DNA from: an uncultured SAR86 cluster bacterium
GTDB lineage: Bacteria > Pseudomonadota > Gammaproteobacteria > Magnimaribacterales > Magnimaribacteraceae
Direction of reading: 5' to 3'
Assembly: GCA_902517565.1 (NCBI GenBank)
Contig: CABYCU010000004.1
Span: 27,514-91,513, forward strand
Length of the DNA: 64,000 nt
Below are positions 11,329-19,828 of the stretch, one piece after another (the stretch's first letter is position 1; every line of letters starts with the position of its first letter). Both the position numbers and the translations under genes were made by a program. The notes beneath the pieces were generated by a model, which was given only the letters and a program-made list of their open reading frames with translations, ran no database searches and was not told where the DNA came from.

Positions 11329-12599
11329 CCCTTTACTATTGATATCAGATCTTGATGAGAAACTAGCTTTGGTTTCTCATCTTGCCTTCCTTTAACTTCA
11401 ATTTCTCCTGTTTCAAGAGTTCTGTCTCCGATAATAACTGTCAATGGCATACCTATTACTTCCATATCAGTAAACTTAACCCCTGGCCTTTTATCGCGAT
11501 CATCCCACAGAACTTCTATTTCATTATCTTTAAAGAGTTGATAAATCTCTAAACACTTCTTATGGATATCATCCTTTTTCTTTGGGTTCACTTCTACTAT
11601 AGCAACCGCAAAAGGTGCTAAGGACTTAGGCCATATTATTCCCTTATCGTCATGATTTTGTTCTATTGAAGCTGCAACTATCCTAGAAGCTCCTATTCCG
11701 TAGCAACCCATCTCTGGATTTACTTCTTGATCTTCTCCTTGTATTTTTAAATTCATAACTTCAGAATATTTTTTCCCTAGTTTAAAAATGTGTCCAACTT
11801 CTATACCTTTTTTTAGCTTAAGAGAACCTTTTCCATCAGGACTAGGCTTACCATCAAGAGAATACGGGTCTTGACCCTCTTGTAGCTCATTTAAGAGTTC
11901 TGCATTTATTGCGTAATCACTTTTATCGCTAAATGCCAAAAGGTCCTCACCAGAGTCTGCTAACACATGGAATTCTTCAGAATCAGATCCTCCTATTGCT
12001 CCACTATCTGCTTTGACAACTCTGTAGTCTAAGCCCAAAGAATCAAATATCCTTACATACGCTTCTTTCATATTTGAATAACTTCTTTCTAAGCTTTCTT
12101 TATCCAGATCGAAAGAATAAGCATCTTTCATTATGAATTCTCTAGACCTCATTACACCAAATCTCGGTCTTATCTCATCACGGAATTTAGTTTGAATTTG
12201 ATATAAAGTTATGGGTAGCTGCTTGTAGCTTGTTAATAGGTTCTTGCATAAATCAGTTATTATTTCTTCATGCGTAGGACCCAAACAAAATTTGTTTTCA
12301 TGTCTATCTGAAAAAGTAAGAAGTTCTTGCCCGTATTGATTAATTCTTCCTGAATCTTCCCATAAAGAGGCTGGTTGAACCATAGGCATCAGGATCTCTT
12401 GTGCTCCTGCATTATCCATCTCGGTACGAATAATATTTTCAACCTTCTGAAGAACTTTTTTTCCCATTGGAAGCCAGTTATATATTCCAGAAGACACTTG
12501 CCTTACTAAACCTGCTCTTATCATCATTTTATGGCTGATTATCTCTGCATCAGCAGGATTTTCTCTTTGTGTGCCTAAAATAAATTGTGAAGCTTTCAT
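11325..12599 (-). CDS. proS: Prolyl-tRNA synthetase, short form without the INS editing domain
   Basis: Charges tRNA-Pro. Class II signatures are clear: motif 2 region TKFRDEIRPRFGVMRSREF, GPTHEE, and motif 3 around GCYGIGASR. The anticodon-binding domain follows to the C-terminus. Its length is only 424 residues, against about 570 for E. coli ProRS. The approximately 180-residue INS cis-editing domain, normally between SDYA and the PSPDGKG/GIEVGHIF region, is replaced by a linker of under 30 residues. Editing of Ala-tRNA-Pro would therefore need a separate YbaK/ProXp-like protein, which is not in this window. Upstream are divergent promoter-like sequences shared with the fmdB-aspS operon. 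Confidence 0.96.
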   Translation of the reverse strand: MKASQFILGTQRENPADAEIISHKMMIRAGLVRQVSSGIYNWLPMGKKVLQKVENIIRTEMDNAGAQEILMPMVQPASLWEDSGRINQYGQELLTFSDRHENKFCLGPTHEEIITDLCKNLLTSYKQLPITLYQIQTKFRDEIRPRFGVMRSREFIMKDAYSFDLDKESLERSYSNMKEAYVRIFDSLGLDYRVVKADSGAIGGSDSEEFHVLADSGEDLLAFSDKSDYAINAELLNELQEGQDPYSLDGKPSPDGKGSLKLKKGIEVGHIFKLGKKYSEVMNLKIQGEDQEVNPEMGCYGIGASRIVAASIEQNHDDKGIIWPKSLAPFAVAIVEVNPKKKDDIHKKCLEIYQLFKDNEIEVLWDDRDKRPGVKFTDMEVIGMPLTVIIGDRTLETGEIEVKGRQDEKPKLVSHQDLISIVKG

Positions 12600-12661
12600 A
12601 AAATTTCTTTAATAATACTAACATATAGCTAGTTTTAGAGAATCTATATAATTAAAATAGG

Positions 12662-12667
12662 TATAAT
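12662..12667 (+). promoter_or_regulatory. -10-like element upstream of the fmdB-aspS operon
   Basis: TATAAT lies 46 bases before the ATG of the fmdB-like gene, in the 113-base divergent gap between proS and that gene. No clear -35 hexamer is visible at 17 bases, and the region is very AT-rich, so confidence is limited. Confidence 0.4.
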
Positions 12668-12712
12668 TAAACAAAAGTCAGTAAAACACACCTTTTTATC
12701 GAGTAATCTTTT

Positions 12713-13003
12713 ATGCCAACATATATTTTTAAGAATACAAAAACTGATGAGATTTTCGAAAAACTGATGAGAATCTCAGAATTAGATGAATTCAAGAAGA
12801 AAAATCCAGATTTGGTACAAATGCCTACAGCTCCATCCTTTCGACTGAAGGGAACTGGCTGGTATGAAACTGACTTCAAAACAGGAAACAAAAAAAATAT
12901 TGCCAAGAGTGATAATGAAGGACAATCATCTAAAAAATCCAAAGATAATCAGGAACCTTCAACCAAAAAACCATCCTCAAAATTAAATGAAAAGAACACA
13001 TAA
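12713..13003 (+). CDS. FmdB-like small protein lacking zinc-ribbon cysteines
   Basis: A 96-residue protein just upstream of aspS, where an FmdB zinc-ribbon gene usually sits. The N-terminus MPTYIFKN and the middle [17 protein letters not shown] match the FmdB family start and its post-ribbon segment. However, there are no cysteines at all: the two CxxC knuckles that bind zinc are replaced by charged sequence ([23 protein letters not shown]). The C-terminal 30 residues are a low-complexity Lys/Ser tail. Function is unknown. The start of aspS lies inside its 3' end (17-base overlap), so it may serve mainly in translational coupling. Confidence 0.7.
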   Translation: MPTYIFKNTKTDEIFEKLMRISELDEFKKKNPDLVQMPTAPSFRLKGTGWYETDFKTGNKKNIAKSDNEGQSSKKSKDNQEPSTKKPSSKLNEKNT

Positions 13004-14762
13004 ATGTAGAGAAGTAACTCGCGATTTGATCGGAAAGGAAATTTCTGTGAGTGGCTGGATTCACAGAAGAAGAGATCATGGCGGTGTAATCTTTTTTGAC
13101 TTGCGTGATGAAGATGGATTAGTGCAAGTTGTCTATAACCCAGAGTCCAAAGCAATGTTCTCTCTTGCTGAAACTTGTCGGAATGAATATGTAATTTTTT
13201 CTAAAGGTGAAGTAAGAGAAAGGCCAGAAGGAACTGCAAATGATAATCTATTAACAGGCCAGGTAGAGATAATTGCCTCGGATCTTGAGATTATCAATTC
13301 ATCCTTACCAACACCATTTCAACTTGATGAATATGCTTCAGTTGGCGAAGAGACACGCCTTAAATACAGATTTCTAGACTTAAGAAGGTCTGAGATGCAG
13401 GATAATCTCAGATTAAGATCAAAAGTTTCTACTGCACTAAGAAGTCATTTAGATAAAGAAAATTTTGTTGAGATAGAAACACCATTATTAACGAAAGCTA
13501 CACCTGAAGGCGCAAGAGACTATTTAGTACCAAGCAGAACTTTTCCTGGTCAATTTTTTGCATTGCCCCAATCTCCTCAGTTATTCAAACAAACACTCAT
13601 GGCTTCAGGGTTTGAAAAATATTTTCAATTCGCTAAATGCTTCAGAGACGAAGATTTACGAGCTGATAGACAGCCAGAATTTACACAACTAGATATTGAG
13701 GTATCTTTTGCTGATTCCGAAGAAGTTATAAACTTGATAACTGAAATGATAAGGCGGGTTTTCAAGGAAACTCTATCAATTGATTTAGGTGAATTTCCAA
13801 AGATTTCCTATCATGAAGCTATTGAAAAATATGGAATAGATAAGCCTGATCTTAGAAACCCTCTCCAATTAGTTGAGGTTAAAGAAATATTCAAGGATTG
13901 TGAATTTAAGGTTTTCAGTGAACCAGCAAACGACAAAGATTCAAGAATTGCTGCCATGAAAGTCCCCAATGGTAAACTTCTTACCAGAAAACAAATTGAT
14001 GACTACACAGATTATGTTGGAACTTATGGTGCAAAAGGTCTTGCCTACATAAGAATAGATGACCCAACTAAAGGTAGGGAAGGTCTGCAATCTCCAATCA
14101 TAAAATTTATTGAAGATCCTATTCTTGAATCTTTATTATCTATTCTTGAAGTTAAAGAAGGCGATATTGTATTTTTTGGAGCGGGTAAAAATAACATAGT
14201 GAATGATTCTTTGGCAGCATTAAGAGATCTAGTTGCTAAAGATCTAGATTTATTGACATGTGATTGGGCACCTTGCTGGGTCGTAGACTTTCCAATGTTT
14301 GAAAAAAATAAGAATGGTGATCTCACACCTCTTCATCATCCTTTCACGGCCCCTAATTGCTCAATTGAAGAATTAATAAAGGATCCTCTGGCGGCTTTAA
14401 CAGATGCTTATGATGTTGTTCTGAACGGGACTGAACTTGGAGGCGGTTCAGTAAGAATTCATGATAAGGAGATGCAACAGACTGTACTAAATCTTCTTAG
14501 AATAAGTAATGACGAGGCAGAAGAGAAGTTTGGCTTTCTAATTTCTGCTTTACAGTATGGTTGTCCGCCCCATGCAGGCTTGGCAATTGGATTTGACAGA
14601 ATGATAATGCTAATGACTGGTTCAGAATCTATAAGAGACGTTATAGCCTTTCCAAAAACTCAAACCGCTTCATGTCTATTAACAGAGGCGCCTGGTGAGG
14701 CAGCATTAGATCAATTGGAAGAACTGCATATAAGATTCCATGGACTAGATAAGGAGGAATAG
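12987..14762 (+). CDS. aspS: Aspartyl-tRNA synthetase, bacterial type
   Basis: Charges tRNA-Asp. The 591 residues show the N-terminal OB-fold anticodon domain ([21 protein letters not shown]), class II motif 2 ([20 protein letters not shown]), the bacterial GAD insertion in the middle, and motif 3 near the C-terminus ([15 protein letters not shown]). It overlaps the fmdB-like gene and is followed one base later by yebC. This keeps the conserved aspS-yebC order at the head of the Tol-Pal region. Confidence 0.98.
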   Translation: MKRTHKCREVTRDLIGKEISVSGWIHRRRDHGGVIFFDLRDEDGLVQVVYNPESKAMFSLAETCRNEYVIFSKGEVRERPEGTANDNLLTGQVEIIASDLEIINSSLPTPFQLDEYASVGEETRLKYRFLDLRRSEMQDNLRLRSKVSTALRSHLDKENFVEIETPLLTKATPEGARDYLVPSRTFPGQFFALPQSPQLFKQTLMASGFEKYFQFAKCFRDEDLRADRQPEFTQLDIEVSFADSEEVINLITEMIRRVFKETLSIDLGEFPKISYHEAIEKYGIDKPDLRNPLQLVEVKEIFKDCEFKVFSEPANDKDSRIAAMKVPNGKLLTRKQIDDYTDYVGTYGAKGLAYIRIDDPTKGREGLQSPIIKFIEDPILESLLSILEVKEGDIVFFGAGKNNIVNDSLAALRDLVAKDLDLLTCDWAPCWVVDFPMFEKNKNGDLTPLHHPFTAPNCSIEELIKDPLAALTDAYDVVLNGTELGGGSVRIHDKEMQQTVLNLLRISNDEAEEKFGFLISALQYGCPPHAGLAIGFDRMIMLMTGSESIRDVIAFPKTQTASCLLTEAPGEAALDQLEELHIRFHGLDKEE

Positions 14763-14763
14763 G

Positions 14764-15510
14764 GTGGCTGGTCATTCAAAATGGGCAAATATCAAGCATC
14801 GTAAAGGTAGACAAGATGCCAAAAGAGGAAAGGTTTTTTCGGTTTTAATAAGGGAATTAACGGTAGCCGCTAAATTAGGTGGTGGTGTTACAGATGACAA
14901 TCCTAGATTAAGAACAGCAGTCGATAAAGCGCTAGCTGCAAATATGACTAAAGATACTATTGAAAGAGCAATTCAAAGAGGTGCAGGTGGTCTTGAGGGA
15001 GAAAACCTAGAAGAAGTGAGTTTTGAAGGTTACGGCCCTGGTGGAATAGCAATAATAGTTGAATCCATGACTGATAATAACAATAGAACAGTTGCTGAGG
15101 TTAGACATGCATTTACAAAATCAGGAGGTAATCTAGGAACAAATGGTTCAGTCAGTTACCTTTTTGAAAAAAAAGGAATTATCACCGCTTCGTCTAACCA
15201 AGATGCTGACAATATCATGGAACTATCAATTGAGTCAGGCGCAGAAGATATCGAGTTGAATGATGATGAGACAGTTACTATTAGTTCTTCTCCTGAAGAC
15301 TTCGAGAACATTAAAAATTTGTTGATAGAAAATGAGATTAAGATTGATGACTCTGAAGTTTCTTTAATACCTGAAACAACAATTCAAGCTGACTTGGATA
15401 CTTCTTTAAAAGTTTTCAAATTATTAGAGATGCTTGAAGATTTAGATGATACTCAAAATGTTACTTCTAATATTGAGTTTGCAGAAGGTATGCTGGATCA
15501 ACTGGACTGA
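14764..15510 (+). CDS. yebC: YebC/PmpR-family protein
   Basis: Member of the TACO1/YebC family, studied both as transcriptional regulators and as factors relieving ribosome stalling on difficult nascent chains. The 248 residues start with AGHSKWANIKHRKGRQDAKRGK, the universal family N-terminus, and contain YGPGGIAIIVE. The start is GTG at 14764, one base after the aspS stop, with a GGAGG sequence inside the end of aspS as ribosome-binding site. In most relatives ruvC comes next; here it is a different nuclease. Confidence 0.96.
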   Translation: MAGHSKWANIKHRKGRQDAKRGKVFSVLIRELTVAAKLGGGVTDDNPRLRTAVDKALAANMTKDTIERAIQRGAGGLEGENLEEVSFEGYGPGGIAIIVESMTDNNNRTVAEVRHAFTKSGGNLGTNGSVSYLFEKKGIITASSNQDADNIMELSIESGAEDIELNDDETVTISSSPEDFENIKNLLIENEIKIDDSEVSLIPETTIQADLDTSLKVFKLLEMLEDLDDTQNVTSNIEFAEGMLDQLD

Positions 15511-15511
15511 T

Positions 15512-15928
15512 ATGACTAATTCAAGAAATAAAGGAGCTTCTTTTGAAAGAGAAGTTGCTAACTTACTTACTAATGACTTGAATTTAAATAACAATATCAG
15601 AAGGATTCTCGAGCAAACAAGAGAAAAACATTTACCTGATTTAATGCTAGGAAGATGGTATCTCGAATGCAAAAGATATGGTTCAGGAGCTGAACCATTA
15701 GAAGCATGGTGGCAACAGGTATTAGATGCTACTAGGAATAAAGGTATACCAGCCTTGGTTTATAAGTTTGATAGACGACCAATTAAAGTTAGGGTGCCTC
15801 TGGGATCTATTAATCCTCAATTACATTTAGACTCTCCATTTACAGCAGATTTACTTTGGGATGATTTTATTTTCTTATTAAAGGAACTTTATGCTGAGGA
15901 TATTGCTGATCACGAAAATATTGAATAA
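15512..15928 (+). CDS. Small PD-(D/E)XK nuclease in the ruvCAB position, Holliday-junction-resolvase-like candidate
   Basis: A 138-residue protein starting at ATG 15512, one base after the yebC stop; the track start at 15446 lies inside yebC and is rejected. The N-terminal helix SRNKGASFEREVANLL carries acidic residues (Glu12/Glu14), followed by PDLML (Asp43) and LECK (Glu52-x-Lys54). This is the catalytic pattern of PD-(D/E)XK nucleases of the Hjc/phage type. The later EAWWQQ and ALVYKFDRRPIKVRVPL segments resemble small phage and prophage nucleases known to me. It lies exactly between yebC and ybgC, where ruvC, ruvA and ruvB normally sit. Junction-resolving activity is inferred from fold and position, not proven; a restriction-like or other repair nuclease is the alternative. 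Confidence 0.75.
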   Translation: MTNSRNKGASFEREVANLLTNDLNLNNNIRRILEQTREKHLPDLMLGRWYLECKRYGSGAEPLEAWWQQVLDATRNKGIPALVYKFDRRPIKVRVPLGSINPQLHLDSPFTADLLWDDFIFLLKELYAEDIADHENIE

Positions 15929-16323
15929 TGCAAGACTATAATTTGACTGTATATTATGAGGACACTGACGCGCAAGGTGTTGTTTATTATGCTAACTACT
16001 TAAAATTCTTTGAAAGAGCAAGGACCGAATATTTAAGAGAATGCGGCTACGAACAGATGAAGCTTATGCAGGAAGGCATCATATTTGTTGTAAGGGGGGT
16101 AGAGATGAAGCTACAAAAACCAGCAAGATTAGACGATGTCCTAGTTATAAAATCTCAATTGATTAAATTAGGAAAGGTAAGTTTTGATTTTTTACAGAAA
16201 GCTTATTTAGAAAAAGAATTAATCACTCAGGCCAAAATACAATGCGGCAGTTTGGATGTTAAATCTTTTAAGCCGTCTGCTTTGCCTGAATATTTACAAT
16301 CAAGCATGAAAAAACTACTCTAA
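15928..16323 (+). CDS. ybgC: Tol-Pal-associated acyl-CoA thioesterase
   Basis: Hotdog-fold thioesterase acting on short acyl-CoAs, associated with phospholipid synthesis at the membrane. In 131 residues the active-site helix YYEDTDAQGVVYYANYLKFFERARTEYL contains the catalytic Asp and the family signature. The ATG overlaps the preceding nuclease stop (TAATG), so the nuclease gene is translationally coupled to the Tol operon. It leads tolQ by 4 bases. Confidence 0.96.
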   Translation: MQDYNLTVYYEDTDAQGVVYYANYLKFFERARTEYLRECGYEQMKLMQEGIIFVVRGVEMKLQKPARLDDVLVIKSQLIKLGKVSFDFLQKAYLEKELITQAKIQCGSLDVKSFKPSALPEYLQSSMKKLL

Positions 16324-16327
16324 AGAT

Positions 16328-16996
16328 ATGGAACTTTCAATATTAGAACTCTTTTTAAACGCCAGCTTTGTTGTGAAATCAGTAATTTTGATCCTGATCT
16401 TGGCTTCAATTTTATCTTGGATGATTATCTTTGAACGTTGGTTATACATCAAAAGAGTAAAACAAGAATTTGAAGAATTTGAATTACGGTTTTGGTCTGA
16501 CGAAGGTGTGGAAGCTTTACTGGAGTCTAGTCAGGAAGAAGGGCATGAGCCCATAGGTGCCGAATGTATATTCCAAATAGGTTACCTTGATTACAAGAGA
16601 TTGTATGCCGAAAATATTGATCCTGAAGTGATTATGGAGAGTGTTCAAAGAAATATGAGAGCTACTCTTTCAAAGGAACAGGGCTTACTTGAGAAACATC
16701 TGCCTTTTTTAGCTACCGTAGCATCAGTAAGTCCTTACATAGGCCTTTTTGGCACTGTTTGGGGGATTATGAACTCTTTTAGAGGGTTAGCTGGAGCTTC
16801 TCAAGCAACTCTCTCAGCGGTTGCTCCTGGCATATCTGAAGCTTTAATAGCAACTGCTATAGGTCTGTTTGCAGCGATACCAGCGCTTATAGCATACAAC
16901 CGTTTCATTTCCGAATCTGATAGCCTTTATTCAAAATTTGAGGGTTTTAAAGAAGAGTTTTCTGCTGTTTTACAAAGAGACATTCATTCAAATTAA
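16328..16996 (+). CDS. tolQ: Tol-Pal system proton channel subunit TolQ
   Basis: Inner-membrane motor subunit homologous to ExbB and MotA; with TolR it uses the proton motive force to energise TolA. The 222 residues have three membrane segments: the first near residues 15-38, then a pair around ATVASVSPYIGLFGTVWGIM and APGISEALIATAIGLFAAIPALIAYN. The last two contain the conserved TolQ/ExbB pore-lining sequence. It is in an intact ybgC-tolQRAB-pal-cpoB order. Confidence 0.97.
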   Translation: MELSILELFLNASFVVKSVILILILASILSWMIIFERWLYIKRVKQEFEEFELRFWSDEGVEALLESSQEEGHEPIGAECIFQIGYLDYKRLYAENIDPEVIMESVQRNMRATLSKEQGLLEKHLPFLATVASVSPYIGLFGTVWGIMNSFRGLAGASQATLSAVAPGISEALIATAIGLFAAIPALIAYNRFISESDSLYSKFEGFKEEFSAVLQRDIHSN

Positions 16997-17000
16997 GATA

Positions 17001-17420
17001 ATGAAAAGAAGAAATCTAATATCAGATATAAATGTTGTTCCATACATAGATGTGATGTTGGTTCTTTTGGTTATTTTTATGATTTCAGCTCCTTTGATGG
17101 TTCAAGGTATTCAAGTAAATTTACCACAAGCTTCTTCTGAAGCCCTGCCTGTAAAGAACAACGAACCACTCATAGTATCTATACAAAAAGATGGAGCCTT
17201 ATTCCTTGAATCTGATTCAACTAAAAATACATCATTGAGTTTAAAGGACCTAAATAACGCTACGAAAAAAATATTAGAAGTTAATCCTGGGCTGCAAGTA
17301 GTCATCAGAGGAGATGGGCAAGTTAAATATGAAAGGGTCATGACTGTTATGGCTGAACTGCAAACTGCTGGTGCAACAGACATAGGTCTTATTTCTCAAC
17401 CTAAAAAAACGGAGCGATGA
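17001..17420 (+). CDS. tolR: Tol-Pal system protein TolR
   Basis: ExbD/TolR family, one transmembrane helix and a periplasmic domain. I start it at ATG 17001 (MKRRNLISDINVVPYIDVMLVLLVIF), 4 bases after the tolQ stop, instead of the track start 16938, because the family begins with this basic stretch. The Asp in YIDVMLVLL is the proton-relay residue. The 139-residue length is normal. Its stop overlaps the tolA start by 4 bases. Confidence 0.95.
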   Translation: MKRRNLISDINVVPYIDVMLVLLVIFMISAPLMVQGIQVNLPQASSEALPVKNNEPLIVSIQKDGALFLESDSTKNTSLSLKDLNNATKKILEVNPGLQVVIRGDGQVKYERVMTVMAELQTAGATDIGLISQPKKTER

Positions 17421-18022
17421 ATTATTTTGCTCCATTTTTTCTATCTATCTTTATACATCTTGGCATAGTTCTATCTTTCTCAAATCTTTTTAATATAGAT
17501 TTCGATACTTTTAATATCGAGGCAGCTAGACCCATACAGGCTTATCTGTTCTTTGAAGAAGAAAAGCCTTCTCCACAAAAGAAGCAGTTCATTCAGAATG
17601 ACAACACAAAAGAAGTAATCGTTTCAAAAGAACCTGAAAAGATATTACTTTCTGATATTAATAAAGCTATTGAGCAAGTTAATAAGACTGAAAATAATAA
17701 TATTTCTTTCGCTATAAATAATAAAGAAATAGCTAAGAGTGATCTTATTAAATACTCATCAATAATAAAGAATCAAGTTATGGATAATTGGAAAAGACCT
17801 TCTAATTTAAACCTTAATTTGAAGACAGAAATTGAAATTATACTCGTACCTACAGGTGAAATTATATCTTCTACAATAATCCGAGGCAGTGGAAATGATA
17901 TTTTTGATGAATCAGCTTTGAGAGCAATTTCTAGGGTAAACTCTTTTGAAGGTTTGAATATGCAAATGAATTTATTTGATGAACACTTTAGAAATTTTAT
18001 TCTAATTTTTAGACCAGAGTAG
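17417..18022 (+). CDS. tolA: TolA, unusually short
   Basis: Links the TolQR motor to the outer membrane. Position between tolR and tolB, an N-terminal membrane helix (about residues 4-24, APFFLSIFIHLGIVLSF) with the conserved SxxxH pattern, and a TonB/TolA-like C-terminal domain (IIKNQVMDNWKRP ... LVPTGEIISSTIIRGSGN) identify it. It is 201 residues, about half the usual 350-420. The long Ala/Lys/Glu-rich helical domain II is reduced to roughly 70 residues of Lys/Asn/Glu-rich sequence, so the reach across the periplasm must be shorter or achieved differently. Confidence 0.88.
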   Translation: MNYFAPFFLSIFIHLGIVLSFSNLFNIDFDTFNIEAARPIQAYLFFEEEKPSPQKKQFIQNDNTKEVIVSKEPEKILLSDINKAIEQVNKTENNNISFAINNKEIAKSDLIKYSSIIKNQVMDNWKRPSNLNLNLKTEIEIILVPTGEIISSTIIRGSGNDIFDESALRAISRVNSFEGLNMQMNLFDEHFRNFILIFRPE

Positions 18023-18035
18023 AGCTAAATACTTA

Positions 18036-19322
18036 ATGCTTAAAAATATCTTAATAACTACTACAATTTTTTTTATTGCTGTTATTCATTCACAATTAAG
18101 GATAGAGATTAAAGGAGGAATAGAAGATCCAATAACTCTAGCCGTTGTCCCTTTAGAGTGGAATATAGAATTAACTCAAAGAGACTATGTTCATAGAATT
18201 ATAAAATCCGATCTTGAATCTTTTGGAGAATTTAAGGTTTTGTCTCCAGAGAATATGCTCAGTTTGCCCACTAATCAGGAGGAGGTATTTTATAAGGATT
18301 GGAGAATGCTTGGTGTAGATTATCTTGTAATAGGTAGTATCAGTTCTACAGAGATCGAAGATGAAATAGTAGCAGACTACATAATTTTTGATGTCATTAG
18401 AGAAAGAATTCTTCACAAAGGAAATGTAATTGGACCTCCCAAAACATTACGTAAAATAGGACATAAGATTAGTGACAAAATTTATTCCCGTATTCAAGGA
18501 ATTCCTGGAATCTTTTCCACAAAGATTGCTTATATTGATAAACCTTCGGCAGAAGATCAAAATTATAATCTCAGAATTTCAGATGTAGATGGTTATGATA
18601 GCTTGTCATTATTTTCTTCTCCTCAACCATTGATGTCCCCAAGCTGGTCTCCTGATAGAGAAAATATAGCTTATGTTTCTTTTGAAGAAGGTACTTCTAG
18701 GATATTTCTTCAAAAATTGACTACTGCAGAAAGGCGAGGATTGAAGCTTGAGGAAGGAATAAACAGCTCACCCAATTGGTCTCCCAATGGAGATAAAATC
18801 TCAGCAGTTTTATCTAAATCTGGAAATCCTGACATCTTTACTTATGATTTAAACTTAGATGAATGGACTCAAGTGACTAAGCATTTTGGCATAGATACAG
18901 AACCAGATTGGTCTCCAAATTCTAAAAAAATTCTTTTTACTTCTAACCGTTCTGGATCTCCTCAGATTTATGAAGTAAATATAAGATCTAATCGAATAAA
19001 AAGATTAACATTTGAAGGAACTTATAATGCAAGGGGACGATATCTTCCCAATGGAAAAGGTATTGTTTTTGTGCATAGAAGGAATGGTATCTTTCACATC
19101 GCAACGCAAAATCTAAAAACCGGCAAGATAAGAATACTCACTGATACCTTTTTAGATGAATCCCCCACTGTTTCTCCAAATGGCAATGTAGTTATTTACG
19201 CTACTAAAGATGGAGATAAGGATACGCTTGCAGGTATAACTATTGACGGTAAAACAAAATTTATAATGTTGTCTATAAAAGGAGAGGCCAGAGAACCAGC
19301 GTGGTCACCACTAATAGATTAG
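18036..19322 (+). CDS. tolB: Tol-Pal system beta-propeller protein TolB
   Basis: Periplasmic protein that binds Pal and is recycled by TolA. The 428 residues have an N-terminal signal sequence (LITTTIFFIAVIHS), an alpha/beta N-terminal domain, and a six-bladed propeller built from repeated SWSPD/NWSPNG/DWSPNS blade motifs. These WSP repeats at about 40-residue spacing are diagnostic of TolB. Start is ATG 18036, 13 bases after tolA. Confidence 0.96.
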   Translation: MLKNILITTTIFFIAVIHSQLRIEIKGGIEDPITLAVVPLEWNIELTQRDYVHRIIKSDLESFGEFKVLSPENMLSLPTNQEEVFYKDWRMLGVDYLVIGSISSTEIEDEIVADYIIFDVIRERILHKGNVIGPPKTLRKIGHKISDKIYSRIQGIPGIFSTKIAYIDKPSAEDQNYNLRISDVDGYDSLSLFSSPQPLMSPSWSPDRENIAYVSFEEGTSRIFLQKLTTAERRGLKLEEGINSSPNWSPNGDKISAVLSKSGNPDIFTYDLNLDEWTQVTKHFGIDTEPDWSPNSKKILFTSNRSGSPQIYEVNIRSNRIKRLTFEGTYNARGRYLPNGKGIVFVHRRNGIFHIATQNLKTGKIRILTDTFLDESPTVSPNGNVVIYATKDGDKDTLAGITIDGKTKFIMLSIKGEAREPAWSPLID

Positions 19323-19336
19323 AATCGAAATAAAAG

Positions 19337-19354
19337 TATAATAAGCACAGGAGG
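19337..19354 (+). promoter_or_regulatory. Possible pal promoter -10 and strong ribosome-binding site
   Basis: TATAAT at 19337-19342 is followed by a full AGGAGG Shine-Dalgarno at 19349-19354, five bases before the pal ATG. A convincing -35 element is not seen. Because the -10 is so close to the start, it could be chance in AT-rich DNA; the strong ribosome-binding site fits the high expression expected of the abundant Pal lipoprotein. Confidence 0.4.
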
Positions 19355-19359
19355 CTTAA

Positions 19360-19824
19360 ATGAATACTACTCACAAATTTTTATTAACTTTAATGGTTTT
19401 TTTCCTTGCATCTTGTACCTCGGTCTCTAGTGATCGAACGAATGATGCTACTGCAATATCAGCAACGGCTAGTGGCGCTTATTCTGATACCGGGGTGACT
19501 TCAAACAATGTTTTGTACTTTGCTTATGATAAATCAGATATAAATTCTGAAGGGAGAACTAAAATCAGAACTTTAGCAAGATTGATCAATGAAAATAACT
19601 TAAGCGTTAGAGTTGAAGGCCATTGTGATGAAAGAGGTACCAGAGAATATAACTTGGCTTTAGGCGAGATGAGAGCAAAAACAGTTACGGAACTTTTAAT
19701 TATTAATGGAGTTTCTTCAGAGAAAATTTCTACTGTTAGTTACGGAGAAGAGAAACCAGTTTCATCAGGGTCAAACGAACGATCTTGGTCTCAAAACAGA
19801 AGAGCATTAGTTAAAACTTTCTAA
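19360..19824 (+). CDS. pal: Peptidoglycan-associated lipoprotein Pal
   Basis: Outer-membrane lipoprotein that binds peptidoglycan through an OmpA-like domain. The 154 residues carry a lipobox FLASC (lipidated Cys about residue 19), a short linker, then the OmpA domain with YFAYDKSDIN, VEGHCDERGTREYN and the final NRRALVKTF. The GHCDERGTREYN segment is the peptidoglycan-binding Pal signature. It follows tolB and precedes cpoB, as usual. Confidence 0.97.
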   Translation: MNTTHKFLLTLMVFFLASCTSVSSDRTNDATAISATASGAYSDTGVTSNNVLYFAYDKSDINSEGRTKIRTLARLINENNLSVRVEGHCDERGTREYNLALGEMRAKTVTELLIINGVSSEKISTVSYGEEKPVSSGSNERSWSQNRRALVKTF

Positions 19825-19828
19825 AGAA

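Noticed and set aside
15446-15511. Upstream extension of the PD-(D/E)XK nuclease in the track
   Set aside because: It lies entirely inside yebC in another frame and has no similarity to nuclease N-termini; ATG 15512 fits the spacing.
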